64,000 nt of DNA from Ecdyonurus torrentis (Eukaryota; Arthropoda; Insecta; Ephemeroptera; Heptageniidae): the NCBI GenBank assembly GCA_949318235.1, contig OX439134.1, positions 20,224,670-20,288,669 on the forward strand. The letters are read 5' to 3'. Shown piece after piece: positions 11,626 through 23,370 of the stretch. Each line of letters starts with the position of its first letter. The first letter of the stretch is position 1. Position numbers and translations under genes: made by a program. Below the pieces are notes generated by a model. That model made no database searches. It was given only the letters and a program-made list of their open reading frames with translations, and was not told the origin of the DNA.

Positions 11626-12175
11626 TAGAGAGCGCAGAAATAAGTGTTTTTTTACCCAAAATAGTTAACTATATAGGTGTTTTTTTTGGGCAAAATAGGT
11701 GGTAAAATAGGCGATTTTTAAGAAATAGTTGATTTAATAATTGATTTTTATTTTATTATATTTTCATGAAAAACAACAATTTCAACATTTTTCACTTATT
11801 TGTCAATTATTTTCATATTTTTTTTTCATGATTTGTTGAAAACTTGTACATTTCTAAGGAAATTTGAAAAAAAAAAATTAATTTTTTTTTAAGAAACAAA
11901 TTTTTTTTCTTTCCAAAAATTTTTTTAAATTTTTTTTTCAAATTTCCTTAGAAATGTACACGTTTTCAACAAATCATGAAAAAAATATGAAAATAGTTGA
12001 CAAATAGGTGAAAAATGTTGAAATTATAGTTGTTTTTCATGAAATAGAGGTGAAAATAGGTGATTTTTAGATGGGGTCAAAAGGTCACAATTTAATGGAT
12101 CGATGTAGATTTGGTTAAATAGTTAAAATAGCACCCGAAAAGCAAATAGTTGAAAAACTATTTCTGCGCTCTCTA
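11626..12175. mobile_element. hAT-type fold-back MITE with 8-bp target duplication (family G)
   Basis: 550 bp. Perfect inverted ends TAGAGAGCGCAGAAAT / ATTTCTGCGCTCTCTA, with longer imperfect arms meeting near 11890 (ATTTCCTTAGAAATGTACA and its inverse). Flanked by the exact 8-bp repeat TATATAAC at 11618-11625 and 12176-12183. Eight-bp duplication and a TAGAG start fit the hAT superfamily. No transposase frame. Confidence 0.9.
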
Positions 12176-12183
12176 TATATAAC

Positions 12184-13920
12184 TAACAATAATAATATAA
12201 TAACAATTCCCACACATACACACAAACAAAAACTATACTATAGGCTCACTACTGTTTTGTTTTATGTGTGTATATAACAAGTAAGTAGCTATGTATACAT
12301 CTCAAATTAAGTATAAAGTATTACCATGCTAGCCATATCCCACACACAAACATACAACAAAAACTTAATATCAAAAGTATGTCAAGTGTATGTACATACA
12401 CCAATCTTCATTGAGTACGGCTCATACTTAAACCACTTTAACTTTAACTTGCTTGGGTTATAGAGATTAAATCTCATGTTAATATGATAATAATCGACCA
12501 TTATCTTTTATGTGATTTGTATGTAAGCTTAGAGAAAAACGTGTTTTTCTCACTCATTTTCGTGGAACCACAAATTTTTTTTTTAAATGATGCAATGTGT
12601 TTGTTAAAGAGCAGACAAATATTAGATATGCCTAACATGGATAATAAATGAATATATGTAAAATTATGTTAGCTCACTTTTCAACAACATTGCGTGAATT
12701 GCAACATAATTATACAGCATAATAGCTATGTAATATGCCATAAATATTATGTTGAAGAGCGTAATGTTGTTGCAATGAAGCTTATCGGTATAGATAGAGC
12801 GAGGCAAAACTAACAAAGGGTTCCCTAATTTAACATTACGAAAAAAACCTTTTTTTTAAATTAATTATTATCCAAACTTTATTTGTAATCCTTTTTACAA
12901 AAAAAAAAGTGACAATACAATGTGATTAGATGGTGATTTCAGTTGACACAAAAATACATTTAAATACATGTTATTTCCATATACCAATAGAAATCAATAA
13001 TGCTTTTTTTTTTTTTTTTTTTTTTTTGTAAAATGACATTACGCTGTGATTCATTACATAATAATTTTAATGTTTTTTTTCTGCTCAAGTATTTGTTATT
13101 ACTGTGAGATATTTTATTGTAGGTAAAGCAGGTAACATTTGCAGTTACAGTTGACTATATCTGTATAATACAGTTACAGCGGTGCACAGCAAATATTGCA
13201 TAAAATTAAAACGCACAACTGAAACAATATTTAACATAATATGAATAAGCTTCAGTGCTTTAGTCAAAGGAGCAAGGTAAAAATGTGCGCAAAGTTGACA
13301 GCATTTTTTTTTAATTAATGCAATTTTAAAAAGATCCTAATTAATTTCTGAACATTCTCGTTTCCAATGAAAATAAAATAAATTGCTTGAAAAAAAATAA
13401 TGATCAATTAAAAAAATATATGTATATTTATATTTCACATAAATAATTCCATGATAGATCAATAACCTATCACTTTTACTAAATAAAGAAATAAATAATA
13501 AAATATTGAAATATTAATAAAGATGAAAGTCATGCTCAAAGAAATTTCAAGGTAACATTTTAATAAAAACCGCAAATTTCATTACTTCTTTTTTTTTATC
13601 AGCCTGATGTCTCATTTCATTTCCCCACATGGCGAACGAAAGTTGATTCATAAAATTATTCATTCAATAAAATATGTTTATATAATTACTCACACATTAT
13701 AATATACTGTACAGTCTTTCTACTAAAAAAATTTATTTCTATTGTTTTATGGCCTTACAATGAAATCAGATGGCGATTTTATTTGACGAGAAACTATACA
13801 TTTAAATACAACATTAGGCTTATAAACTGTATAACATATTTAGTAACTTTTTAGAATTACTATCGGGCAGTCGGCACATAAATACACCATATACAACAAT
13901 AATAAGTAATAAGTAATAAA
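12184..13920. other. Mostly unassigned AT-rich DNA with degraded repeats
   Basis: A worn family A copy (reverse) is visible at about 12652-12775. A fragment resembling fold-back R (GGAGCAAGGTAAAAATGTGC) lies at about 13268-13300. Poly-T at about 13003-13027. No gene seen. Confidence 0.5.
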
Positions 13921-14382
13921 TGTGCTCGTTCAGTTTTAGCACAATTTGTTCAATAAAAATAGCTATAATTTCAAAATATATTTTATTCATTTCTTTCATC
14001 CTAAAATCACAATACACAACAATATAAAAAATGTTATAAAGGATAAATGTTATTTTGTTCACGAAAAAAATTAACTAAACAGTTACTATTTAGACTTTTT
14101 TTTTATAATAAATTCGTTAGACATACAAAATTTTTTAAGATGTGCAGAGCTAACTATTTACCACTGAAGAAATTACGTTTATAATTAACGAGTTAATTAC
14201 TTTTTAAACCTTTTTTAAACCAATTTATTGGTTTGTACTGAAGTCGAATAATTTATATAAATTTATGTTTTCCATGTTCAGCATAATTATTTATTTGTTC
14301 AAATTTAGCATCATTTATGCAATAATGACATAAACATCCGTAAAAATACAGCATAAATTACGTAAATAATTATTTCCGTTTG
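13921..14382 (-). mobile_element. Family A MITE, copy 9, interrupted by other sequence including B
   Basis: CTCGTTCAGTTTTAGCACAATTTG at the left and TTCAGCATAATTATTTATTTG...TTATTTCCG at the right are family A (reverse). The middle contains a LINE-tail-like segment (about 13965-14059) and family B copy 3. Confidence 0.6.
14060..14276. mobile_element. Family B MITE, copy 3
   Basis: CACGAAAAAAATTAACTAAA to TTTATGTTTTCCATG, flanked by TT on both sides. Ends slightly mutated. Confidence 0.8.
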
Positions 14383-15012
14383 TTTGTGTTTACAAAATAA
14401 AAATTTGAAGATAAATTATGTTTAAAAATCAATAAAAATAACTTTCGCTTTTTTTTTCTTTTCTTTTTTGTTTAAAAAAGTTCAACGCTCTTTATGTTTA
14501 TCTATTTTTCATTATTATTATTTTATCATCAGTGAAATATACACAAGCGTGAGAAAAATGAAGATGAAACAACAACAATAATAATGTGGGTTATTATATA
14601 TAAAGTTAAAAAAAAAATTAATAAATACACTTGCACGCACTTGCTAGTGAAAATAAAAACTAATTAAATTGAAATAAAATAAAAAGAAATTATAAATAAA
14701 TTATGTATGTCAAGAATACTGAAGAATTTTTATATCCGATGTTTATTTAGCTGTTTAAACATTAATTTAACTTTTTAATAGTTAGCTTTGCATATTTAAT
14801 TGTGTTACAAAGGAAAACATTTACTTTACAGTTGTTATTATTTCTGTTATTTCTCATTTCAATAAAAAATCATAAAATTTTTGCTGTTTGAAAGTATGGA
14901 CTTTTTACCAAATTTCAACAAAATATTTTCCGAACCAAAAATTCATATTATACAGATTTACTAAGATACTTAGTACTTGTTTACGGACAAGATATTGTAA
15001 TTGTTTAATGCC
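14383..15012. other. Unassigned AT-rich sequence
   Basis: No gene or recognised repeat. Confidence 0.5.
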
Positions 15013-15361
15013 TTAAAGGCATGGCATAGACCACATAAAACAACATGTGCTTTTTAATTAATAAACACAAAATGGGATCTTCAAAATTGATGACAATTTT
15101 TACCAGAATGTTAATGTAGCCCCACGAGAGAGCGTGAAAATACTATAAAGTATGCAATTTAAGAGACTATTCATGTTTATGACTTCAGAAACATGCAAAA
15201 ATTAGTATCAAAATGTTGTGCGGGTTGTATAAATTGAAATTTTCTGATCACTGCTACGGAGCTACAGTTGGGATTTGAAACAAACTAAAGTTATTTATGT
15301 AAGTCCCATCAAATGTTTTGTGATATATATGCTTATGTTTTCTTCTGGTCTATTCCTTTAA
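15013..15361. mobile_element. Family D TTAA element, copy 2 (both ends intact)
   Basis: TTAAAGGCATGGCATAGACCAC at left, TGGTCTATTCCTTTAA at right. About 349 bp, no coding capacity. Confidence 0.85.
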
Positions 15362-15560
15362 TAATCAATATTTTTGAGAGCATTGATGCTGTAGCTTGAA
15401 TTAGTATCTCAAGTATGGTGAGAAAAATAATAATAACAAAAAAGTACCCGATTTCCCAAGTAAAATAGTCAAAAATTGCATTTTTTCCCATGCTGAGCAT
15501 TGTTATTAATTGATCCAATATGGCGTGGAAGCGCATTGAATCCCCATACTCTAGAGACAT
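15362..15560 (+). mobile_element. Family C fragment, copy 10
   Basis: CAATATTTTTGAGAGCATTG onward follows the family C right half, but the terminal ACACCCTATA is lost. Confidence 0.7.
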
Positions 15561-15690
15561 TAATGCTGTTCATAACTGTTCTATGCTACTAAAATGACGA
15601 TCAACTATGGTTATTCAAATGTAATGCGCATTTTTATTTTTATTATTATTATTATTTTTTTGTGCAAGGAAACAGGATTTACGAACAGCA
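15561..15690. mobile_element. Family J fold-back, copy 1
   Basis: ATGCTGTTCATAACTGTTCT and the inverse-type GGATTTACGAACAGCA enclose AAATGACGATCAACTATG and GTAATGCGCATTTTT. Confidence 0.7.
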
Positions 15691-15766
15691 CTATTGAGAT
15701 TTGTGATTTGTCAGTGTACAAGGTTCTCTAGTTCACAGATAATATAGAGATATATGCACTGTAAAA

Positions 15767-16297
15767 ATTGGTGCATTACTTTAGTTACGAATCCTAACTT
15801 ATTTAAAGGCGTAGAACACCTTGAACAAAAAAGTTGCTTAATATCCTAACAAACCTGAAAATCAACGTTGATTTGGCCGGAGTCATTGATAATTTTTTTA
15901 AAAAAAATTTCCATTCATAAAATGACACACTGGCGATCACTGACGTCGCAGATCGCCCGGTTTAAGCGCGCGTGGACCAGTCGAGCTGTGAGGTCAGTAA
16001 CCACCAGTTTAATTTTTTGAATGGAAAATAAATTAGAAATCAATGACTTCGGCCAAATCAACTTTGATTTTCAGGTTTGTTAGGACATTACACAACTTTT
16101 TTTGTTCAAGGTGTTCTACGCCTTTAAGCAAATTATTTTCAATAGCTATTTTAATTTAAAATAGCTTTAAAAAAAACTTAGAACATCTTAAATTAGTTAT
16201 TTTTAATAACTTGCTAAAATGCATCATTTTACTCATAATAACTTAAAAGTGATTATCTTAAATAAGTTATAGTATTCGTAACTAAAGTTGTGCACCA
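15767..16297. mobile_element. Family M fold-back, copy 1, carrying nested E
   Basis: Inverted arms TTGGTGCATTACTTTAGTTACG and CGTAACTAAAGTTGTGCACCAA. Family E copy 2 sits within it at a TTAA. Confidence 0.75.
15803..16127. mobile_element. Family E TTAA fold-back, copy 2
   Basis: Ends TTAAAGGCGTAGAACACC and GGTGTTCTACGCCTTTAA. Arms of about 110 bp match (ATCAACGTTGATTTGGCC and inverse). The centre is a GC-richer segment with GATCGCC and GCGCGCGTGG. Confidence 0.85.
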
Positions 16298-16730
16298 ATA
16301 TTTAGAGTACGTGTGTGATATGTTTTTTATAGTGTAATATTTTATTTATTGTTACTTGTGTCATAAAATTATTAACAACAATATATTTCAACAGACATAA
16401 TATATTTCACACATTGAAAAAGGTAATTGTCTTCATCCTGACCAATTGTTATGAAGTATTATATAAATAATATTCTCGTTGTATGAGCCACATGCTGGCT
16501 GTGTATATATACATGCAGCATCCCCTGCGGCTACACTTGCATTGTCTCGTGGCTTATATAAGCGCACAGTTCTAAATTTAGAAACCTAATTGCAGTCTTA
16601 CGTAAAATATATTATGACGCTTATACTTATTCACAACAACCTTACTGTAAAACTGTCTTTATTTTTTATGTTTATTTTTATTTGAAGGTTACAATTCAGA
16701 AATTATTGTTCGATTTTTTTTACGTTTTAT
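16298..16730. other. Unassigned sequence with a TATA-like motif
   Basis: GGCTTATATAAGCGC at about 16551-16566 looks like a TATA box, but no downstream reading frame supports a promoter. Confidence 0.35.
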
Positions 16731-16795
16731 TGATTATCAATCACCTATAATTTATGACACAGCTTATTTGTTTATTTATTAATTTTTATTGATTT

Positions 16796-16882
<87 letters not shown>

Positions 16883-16944
16883 TTATCAATCACCTATAAT
16901 TTATGACACAGCTTATTTGTTAATTTATTAATTTATTTATTCAT

Positions 16945-16995
<51 letters not shown>

Positions 16996-17003
16996 TTCAT
17001 GTA

Positions 17004-17037
<34 letters not shown>

Positions 17038-17045
17038 ATATAATT
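16731..17045. repeat. (TTTA)n microsatellite within a tandem duplication
   Basis: Unique segment ATCAATCACCTATAATTTAT (16737-) followed by (TTTA)n is repeated at about 16885 followed by another (TTTA)n. An (ACTT)n run ends the array. Confidence 0.9.
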
Positions 17046-17129
17046 ATTTATTTATTTTATTTATACTCTATATCACATTTCACTATAACATGACAGACAG
17101 CGCCCATGAACTAGTACAGAGTAAATATT

Positions 17130-17290
17130 TTGAATTCTTAATTCTATTATCGAATTGTGTATAATTTTATAGGTATTCTCTATGTTTGTTGTATGCACAT
17201 ATGAATGTTTAGAAACAATTTAGACAAAGTTTAGTGATTAAACTACTATCCTCTACTGCTGTCTATATTTTCTGTGTACATAATAAGACT
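17130..17290. mobile_element. Family I fragment
   Basis: GCACATATGAATGTTTAGA and AAACTACTATCCTCTACTGC resemble 19745-19835 and other family I copies. Confidence 0.5.
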
Positions 17291-17640
17291 ATAGGCCAAA
17301 AAACGCTTGCTGTAACATATTTTTACTATGTACAATAAAAATTATTATTTCCTAAATCAATTGTAAATCGATATTTACGCATCCTATGTAAAAGTGACTT
17401 CATGCCCGCAGTCCAGATCAAAGTTAACACATTACTTCCTTCCTCATGCATGCCCGCGAGTACAATTATATACTTACTGATAATAAACTAACTCATTTAT
17501 CTTGTTTGGCGTATGTATGTACACACTTTCCAGACAAACAAACTTCTGCTCTCTTTTAGATAAACACTTTTTGTTTTTACTTATATATGCATACATCTTA
17601 CATGTAATATGTAACTGTACGAATAAGTGTAACGTGCTGT

Positions 17641-17660
17641 CCCCCCCCCCCCCCCCCCCC
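17641..17660. repeat. Poly-C run of 20
   Basis: Twenty consecutive C. The 151-residue minus-strand frame spanning it (17474-17929) includes a poly-Gly from this run and is not credible as a gene. Confidence 0.95.
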
Positions 17661-17944
17661 GGAGAATTAGCCTTACGATGTTTTGCATACTCGCTAATGT
17701 TTATAAATAATATAGAAAAAATAATAAAAACTTTAGTATAAGCAAAATCTAATATTAAACCTTTAGTAAAGAAATTAAACATAGTTTTGCTTATAAACAT
17801 ATAAAGTTTCTGCCCATATAACTGTAATGTTAAATTAGAGGTACCGTGGCTTTTTTTTTTTAGCCTGCCTCTGATTGGTGCTACGTCATCACCGATATGA
17901 AGCATTGCAACAATGTGAGCCATACACACTTACAATTGATTATT

Positions 17945-17949
<5 letters not shown>

Positions 17950-18023
<74 letters not shown>

Positions 18024-18034
18024 CCTCCCTCCCT
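17950..18034. repeat. (CT)n microsatellite with (CCCT)n end
   Basis: About 70 bp CT then short CCCT units. Confidence 0.95.
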
Positions 18035-18294
18035 ATGACCGACATTACTTACAGTCGCGGTGCACATACAAAACAATGACATTTTGGCAAGCACTCTACT
18101 TAGATACTAAATCTTTATAACATGACGTCATGCAAATTTTTATTGACCGAACTTCAATAATTTCTATTCTCTCCATCAATATTATGCACATCGTACATAC
18201 ATCACCTAACTCACTACTTTCCAATATGCAATTACTGCAATAGACTACTTGAATATATATGACATCACAAAATATTAGTATTTATAGAAATAAT

Positions 18295-18556
18295 AAATAA
18301 AGTAATTTATGCTGCATTAACCAATTCATACATTGTATATTGTAGCTCTTTATTTATGCATTATTTATTATTATTGTATTGTATTTTGTAGTTATGTTTT
18401 GCTATTTTGTAATAACATAAGTAATTATTATGCTGAACATCTTAACTATTATGCTATGTAGTATAATCACTGTACAATATAGCATACATTATGTTGTCAT
18501 GCAAAAATGTTGCTGCATTGAGCTAGCATAATTATTATTAAGTATTTATTTTTGTC
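18295..18556 (+). mobile_element. Family A-prime MITE
   Basis: AATAAAGTAATTTATGCTGC start, TTTTGTAATAACATAAGTAAT and CTATGTAGTATAATCACTG inside, GAGCTAGCATAATTATTATT near the end. Confidence 0.65.
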
Positions 18557-18809
18557 GTTTACAATACTTAAAAAAATTATACAAGTAAGTTGAAGTATAA
18601 ATAAAAAAAGAAAAAGAAATAAATATAAAAAAAGGAAAAGAAATGAAATTTTTTAAGTGTATAAAAGAGGACAATAAATAAAATTAAAGTTAATACAGAA
18701 AGCGCACAAAGATATGCAGATGCCTATATGAAATACATATATTACAAATAATGCTTTATTATTTGCTTATAAGAAATTCTGCTTTATTATTTAATACTAT
18801 ATTAAATAA

Positions 18810-18934
<125 letters not shown>

Positions 18935-18957
18935 TGTAGGTTTTCACGGTTCGATAA

Positions 18958-19258
18958 ATGGTGTGGAGACATTGCTAGTGTCGTAGGCTCTAATGGGATA
19001 ACCGTGGTGGGTGTTGTTCTTCTTCTGTTCATGACGTTTCGCGTCCGACGTTGGGCATGGTTGGGCGCATCTTCAGGTGAGTAATGGTCCGAGTGATGTA
19101 GTTCTCTCAGGGATAAAGGAAGAGAACTACATCACTTGGACCATAATCACCTGAAGATGCGCCCAACGTCGGACGCGAAACGTCATGAACAGAAGAAGAA
19201 CAACACCCGCCACGGTTATCCTGTTAGAGCCTACGACACTAGCAATGTCTCCACACCA
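18958..19258. repeat. Family K inverted repeat with hammerhead-like motifs
   Basis: 301 bp with arms of about 140 bp from TGGTGTGGAGACATTG to CAATGTCTCCACACCA. The left arm has a 10-bp internal duplication (ATGGTTGGGC). Each arm contains CTGAAGA + short GC stem + GAAACGTC (plus strand 19151-19184; minus strand 19033-19076), the order of conserved blocks of a hammerhead ribozyme core. Such motifs are known in the terminal regions of Penelope-like elements. The adjoining (AT)n run fits a retroelement end. The link is inference. Confidence 0.7.
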
Positions 19259-19870
19259 ATTGATATACTTTGATTGTGCACGAGTGTATTTTCACTAAAT
19301 AATCAATCTTGTAGAGACTAGTGTTGATGTAAGTATGATGAGTATACAAAAGATACATGGGTTCTCTGTAAACATTAGAGTATACTCTTTGGTACATTTA
19401 ATTAGTAGACAAACACTATTGTACTATTGTACTGTACTATTGGTAGTGAGTAAAGTTTACTCAAATCCTGCAGTGCAGTACCTGATTTCCCGCCTTAAAT
19501 AAATTACCACTGAAAAGGGGGCATGGCCTCAAAAAAATTTCGCCTGCGGCTCTGTTTTGGGGCACCTCGTCCCCCCCCCCCCCCGTACCCTCGTTCGCGG
19601 GCCCTTTTGTAATCTCGCGGACCAGGCATTTTCTTCCCAGGCCGACCCTGGAGTAATCATATATTCACTGGTAGAGATATGTTAACATTTTAAATGTTAA
19701 ATTTCTAGTATTGAATTTTGTACAATTTTATAGTTACTCTCTATCTCTCTATGCATTACAGTTTGCTGTATGCACGTGAATGTTTCGAGACAATATTTAG
19801 TGACTAAACTACTAACGCCTCTACTTCATTGTATTCTCAATGTAACAATAAAAACTTCAATCGTACAAAG
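19259..19870. mobile_element. Family I copy (reverse) with L and H fragments
   Basis: CACGAGTGTATTTTCACTAAAT, GTAAACATTAGAGTATACTC and CTCTACTTCATTGTATTCTC identify family I. Inside are an L-end fragment (ACCTGATTTCCCGCCTTAA, about 19478-19497) and an H-like GC-rich remnant (about 19507-19650). Confidence 0.55.
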
Positions 19871-20317
19871 CTCGATAAAATCACGTTTTTCACACCTCTT
19901 TGCTAAACTTAAAGTCTTTTAAATTTCAAGGATATACGTCGGATTATAAATAACAAGTTTCAAGAAATTTAAAAACAATTTTTGTTTTATTACTTTTATA
20001 TTTTATTTCCTTATTTTTTTGAGATGTGTAATCAAAAATATTTTTACTAATGATTTTGAAATGAAACATTTATTTCTCGAAGGCCAAAGTTTTTTTTTTT
20101 TTTTTTTTTAATTGAAAGGCACGTGAGGTCAAAGTTAACAACATGTGGGTTGTATGTACTTATTGCACAGGACGGCTGTGAGTACTTTTTGTTTGCACCT
20201 TAAGTCAACAATTAAACTGTATTGTGAAAGTAAAAGTGCATGTCGATCAAATACATTGCATGAAGAGCAAGGCAATATAGATATATATAGAAATATATAA
20301 AATTTGTATATAGTTTG
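19871..20317. other. Unassigned AT-rich sequence
   Basis: Poly-T at about 20090-20109. No gene. Confidence 0.5.
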
Positions 20318-20329
20318 TACCCGAGTAAA

Positions 20330-20725
20330 ATTTTAACGATGACACAACGATGAAATAAGAATGACAAATAAATGCGACACAAAGATGAAATAACGATGAA
20401 ACGTGTCCCATTTCATCGTTATTTCATCGTTAGCCCCATGTTATTTATATGGAGTTAAAAAATAGAAATATTAGCAAAATGAGCAAAATATTTTCGACGA
20501 AATTTCAATGACATAAGTATGAAACAACGATGACATAAGTATGAAACAACGATGACATAAGTATGACACAACGATGACATAAATGAGAAATAATGACGAC
20601 AAAATTATACTACTAGAAATTATCGATGAAATTTCAATGACATATGTATGAAATAAAGATGACAAAAATTTTCAGGATAATTTTAATAATGTAAAAATAT
20701 GAAATATCGACGACAAACTTTCAAA
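20330..20725. repeat. Left subterminal ACGATGA array of element O
   Basis: Irregular repetition of words such as ATGAAATAACG, ATGACATAAGT and ATGACACAACG. A 20-bp-arm hairpin sits at about 20388-20433. The repeat unit is degenerate (about 11-13 bp), so it is not a simple microsatellite. Confidence 0.75.
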
Positions 20726-20778
20726 GTACACCGCGCGACCACCTCGGAGACCTGCCTGTTAATAAAATCTAGTGCCTA

Positions 20779-21243
20779 TGTAACCTTTATTTTAGATGAT
20801 AATAGTTTAGGTATGAATAATGAATAAAGGAAACAAGAATTGTAGGTTCGATAATATTTAACACTTGTGTTTCTTTTATTATGATTACTTCAAGATAGAT
20901 AACAATAATATAGCCAGTGGCTTGACCGCGCTTGAGAGAGAGAGAGAGATGAGTGATGAGTGTGTGATGGGCCGCGCGCCCGGTCCGCCCTGCTTCATGT
21001 GTGACGTAGTCATCGAGATGGGTAGAAGGGTGGTAAACATATTGATGAGCAATCACGCGCACTCAAAATTACTTACTCTCTCACATGATTTAAATACAAA
21101 GATCACAATAACATATTATTCTCTTCTCTCTCAATGTTTGAATATACAAACATATAAAGTATACATAGCGGTATTATAACATACAAAATTGAGAAATAGA
21201 AATATAGCCAGTATTCTAAATATATATAAAAATTAACCCAACA
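20779..21243 (-). repeat. 3' LTR of the retroelement
   Basis: Downstream LTR, 465 bp, apparently identical to 28877-29341. The minus-strand AATAAA near 20785-20790 would serve for 3'-end formation. The bases just upstream in element orientation (21244 onward) do not form an obvious polypurine run, which is unusual for a plus-strand priming site. Confidence 0.96.
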
Positions 21244-21350
21244 TAAGACACCGTTTCGAAAAATTCGACACTTCCATGGGTCGATAAAAAAAATTAAAAC
21301 ATGTGAACCATAAAAAAAAATCAACAAAAACGCAAACATAATATAGAAAG

Positions 21351-21375
<25 letters not shown>

Positions 21376-21381
<6 letters not shown>

Positions 21382-23229
21382 TATTGATTCAACATCTTTT
21401 TGATGTGTGAAAATACTTGGAAGTTCTACAGTTCTATTAATTGTCATAGGTGAATTCACTTTATGTGATTTCTTACAATTTTTTTTACAACAACAAAATA
21501 TTACCATAATAATAATAAAAGCTAATATGATACAAACAGTATTAATGAATGAAAAGAAATAAGATTGTTGTTTTACATAATGAGAAATAGCTTTGTGCTG
21601 CAACGACTGAATAATTGTATCTACGTTAATTTTTGAATTAGGTGATTTAAGAAGTAAATCAATTTCACTTTTAATAACTGTTGTATTAAAATTTGAAGTT
21701 TCAGAAAAAGTAAGGGGAGGGGGAATACTACCATGCAATATTGGCAAATCAAATTTTTGAGTTGAATTTATTGTTATATTCATGCGAAAATTACTGTTTA
21801 GAAAGAAGTTGCTGCCATGCATGGCACAATGAAATACATTTTGAATAATTCCATGAGATTGTAATATAACAGTTTCTGTCGTTAACGTTTTGTCAGCATT
21901 ATAACATATGAAAGTTACATGCGTATTATTTATCATAGAAAATACTATATCATTTTCAATGCGTTTTACGAAAGGTACAATTGCGGTACTAAAACTACGT
22001 GAACATAGTGTGTTTGACTCATTAAAAAATAAATTTAACTCACAAGAATTTACTTTTATGTCGAGAATTGAGTCATCATAAGTACATAATTCGAGGTTTA
22101 ATTTTGGTTTAATGCAATTTAAATTAGAATTTGTTGTAAAATAATTTGAATTTTTTATATTTAAGTATAAATTTTGTTGAACGTTCCATTGCAAAAATGC
22201 ATTTAATTTTGATTGGTAAAATGGAATTGATTGAATACTAAATTTTTGATATGTAAATTTTGGAGAAGTTAAAGGCAATGTTATAACAAGAACAAAGTTA
22301 TTTTGATTTGGAAAATAATTAGTTGAAGCTAATTGATAGAAGTTTTGTATATTTGATATATCAATAGAATCATGGAAAGAAAAATCAGCAGGTATACTTG
22401 ATTGCAAAGTTTTTAGAATATCTATAAATTTAGAGGGGGAAAGTAAAGAGCTACTCAGATATGAATTTTGACTAGCAAAAATAGACTGACGAAAGGAAAT
22501 TAAATCAATACGAGCTTTATTTAATAAATCATTAAGTTCTGATAAAATGGTAAGAAAATTAATATCAACTCGTAAATTATGTTCAACCTTAGCTAAATTA
22601 ACCATATCATTTTTTAAATCTTGATGTAAATATTCCATTTGTATACGTAATAAATTGGTAACATTTTTCATTACAATTGCATTAAACTGAATTTGTTCTT
22701 CGACATTTTTTACATAAATAACTGTGCTATTTAAATTTGAAACTATTTCATTTGTTGAATCAGCAAGGTGATTAAAATTATTTATTATTTCATCTTTGTC
22801 ATCTTCATTCAAAACACCGTACAAAAAATGATGAAATTTACCAATAAAAGGAAATAATGAACGTTTTTGAATTACATGATTATTTGGTAACAAATTTTGA
22901 ACGTTATTATACTCGGATAAATAAGACTGGAGCAAAGTATTTGTTGTTATGAAAGATGTGAGAAATTTAGGTGACAAAATTGCACTATAATTTTTACTTA
23001 TTTCTTTAAAAATCTTTTCGGCAATATAAACATTCATTAAAACAGAATTATGTTCTTGGTGAATTTCATCAAAATCAATATATAGAATAATTCTTGCACG
23101 ACCAGTTATTAACTGTATATCAGATTGTTGTTCGAATACAGCACCAGCATTATTAGGCTGTATTATAAGAGCATTATTTAAGATTAAATGTATAGCAAAT
23201 AGCAAAATAGAAAATAATATAAAATTCAT
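21376..23229 (-). CDS. env: Envelope glycoprotein, baculovirus F-like (class I fusion type)
   Basis: 617 residues, read as a third ORF after pol. The N-terminus is a hydrophobic signal peptide (about 1-20). A basic cleavage-type site, QKR, ends at R123 and is followed by the hydrophobic SLFPFIGKF segment, then an acidic DDKDE patch; this layout matches the F-type envelope of insect errantiviruses. Heptad-rich, Asn-rich ectodomain follows with many N-X-S/T sites. One membrane span is at about 558-581, ending in CCC, then a basic cytoplasmic tail of about 36 residues. The known role of the family is membrane fusion, which can permit transfer between cells; here function is inferred only. Expression probably needs a spliced subgenomic RNA. 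A run of about 24 A residues follows the stop on the coding strand. Confidence 0.9.
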
Positions 23230-23370
23230 TATTAATTATTTGATATATAACAAAATATAATATACCCAAGCGAAAATATGTTATGTATATAAGAGAAAAA
23301 AAATATTTTAATATAAATTGTTAATAATAAACGATAGTTATAAAATACGATAATAATATATATATGCTTA

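Noticed and set aside
16551..16566. TATA-box-like GGCTTATATAAGCGC
   Set aside because: No downstream gene; in AT-rich DNA such a word is weak evidence.
17474..17929. 151-residue minus-strand frame
   Set aside because: Contains a poly-Gly from the poly-C run and no domain; flanked by family I scraps.
20787..21179. Open frames of 91 and 104 residues in the LTRs
   Set aside because: Present in both LTRs only because the LTRs are duplicates; no coding features.
22300..22460. Possible internal stop or damage in env
   Set aside because: The frame stays open throughout 21376-23229.
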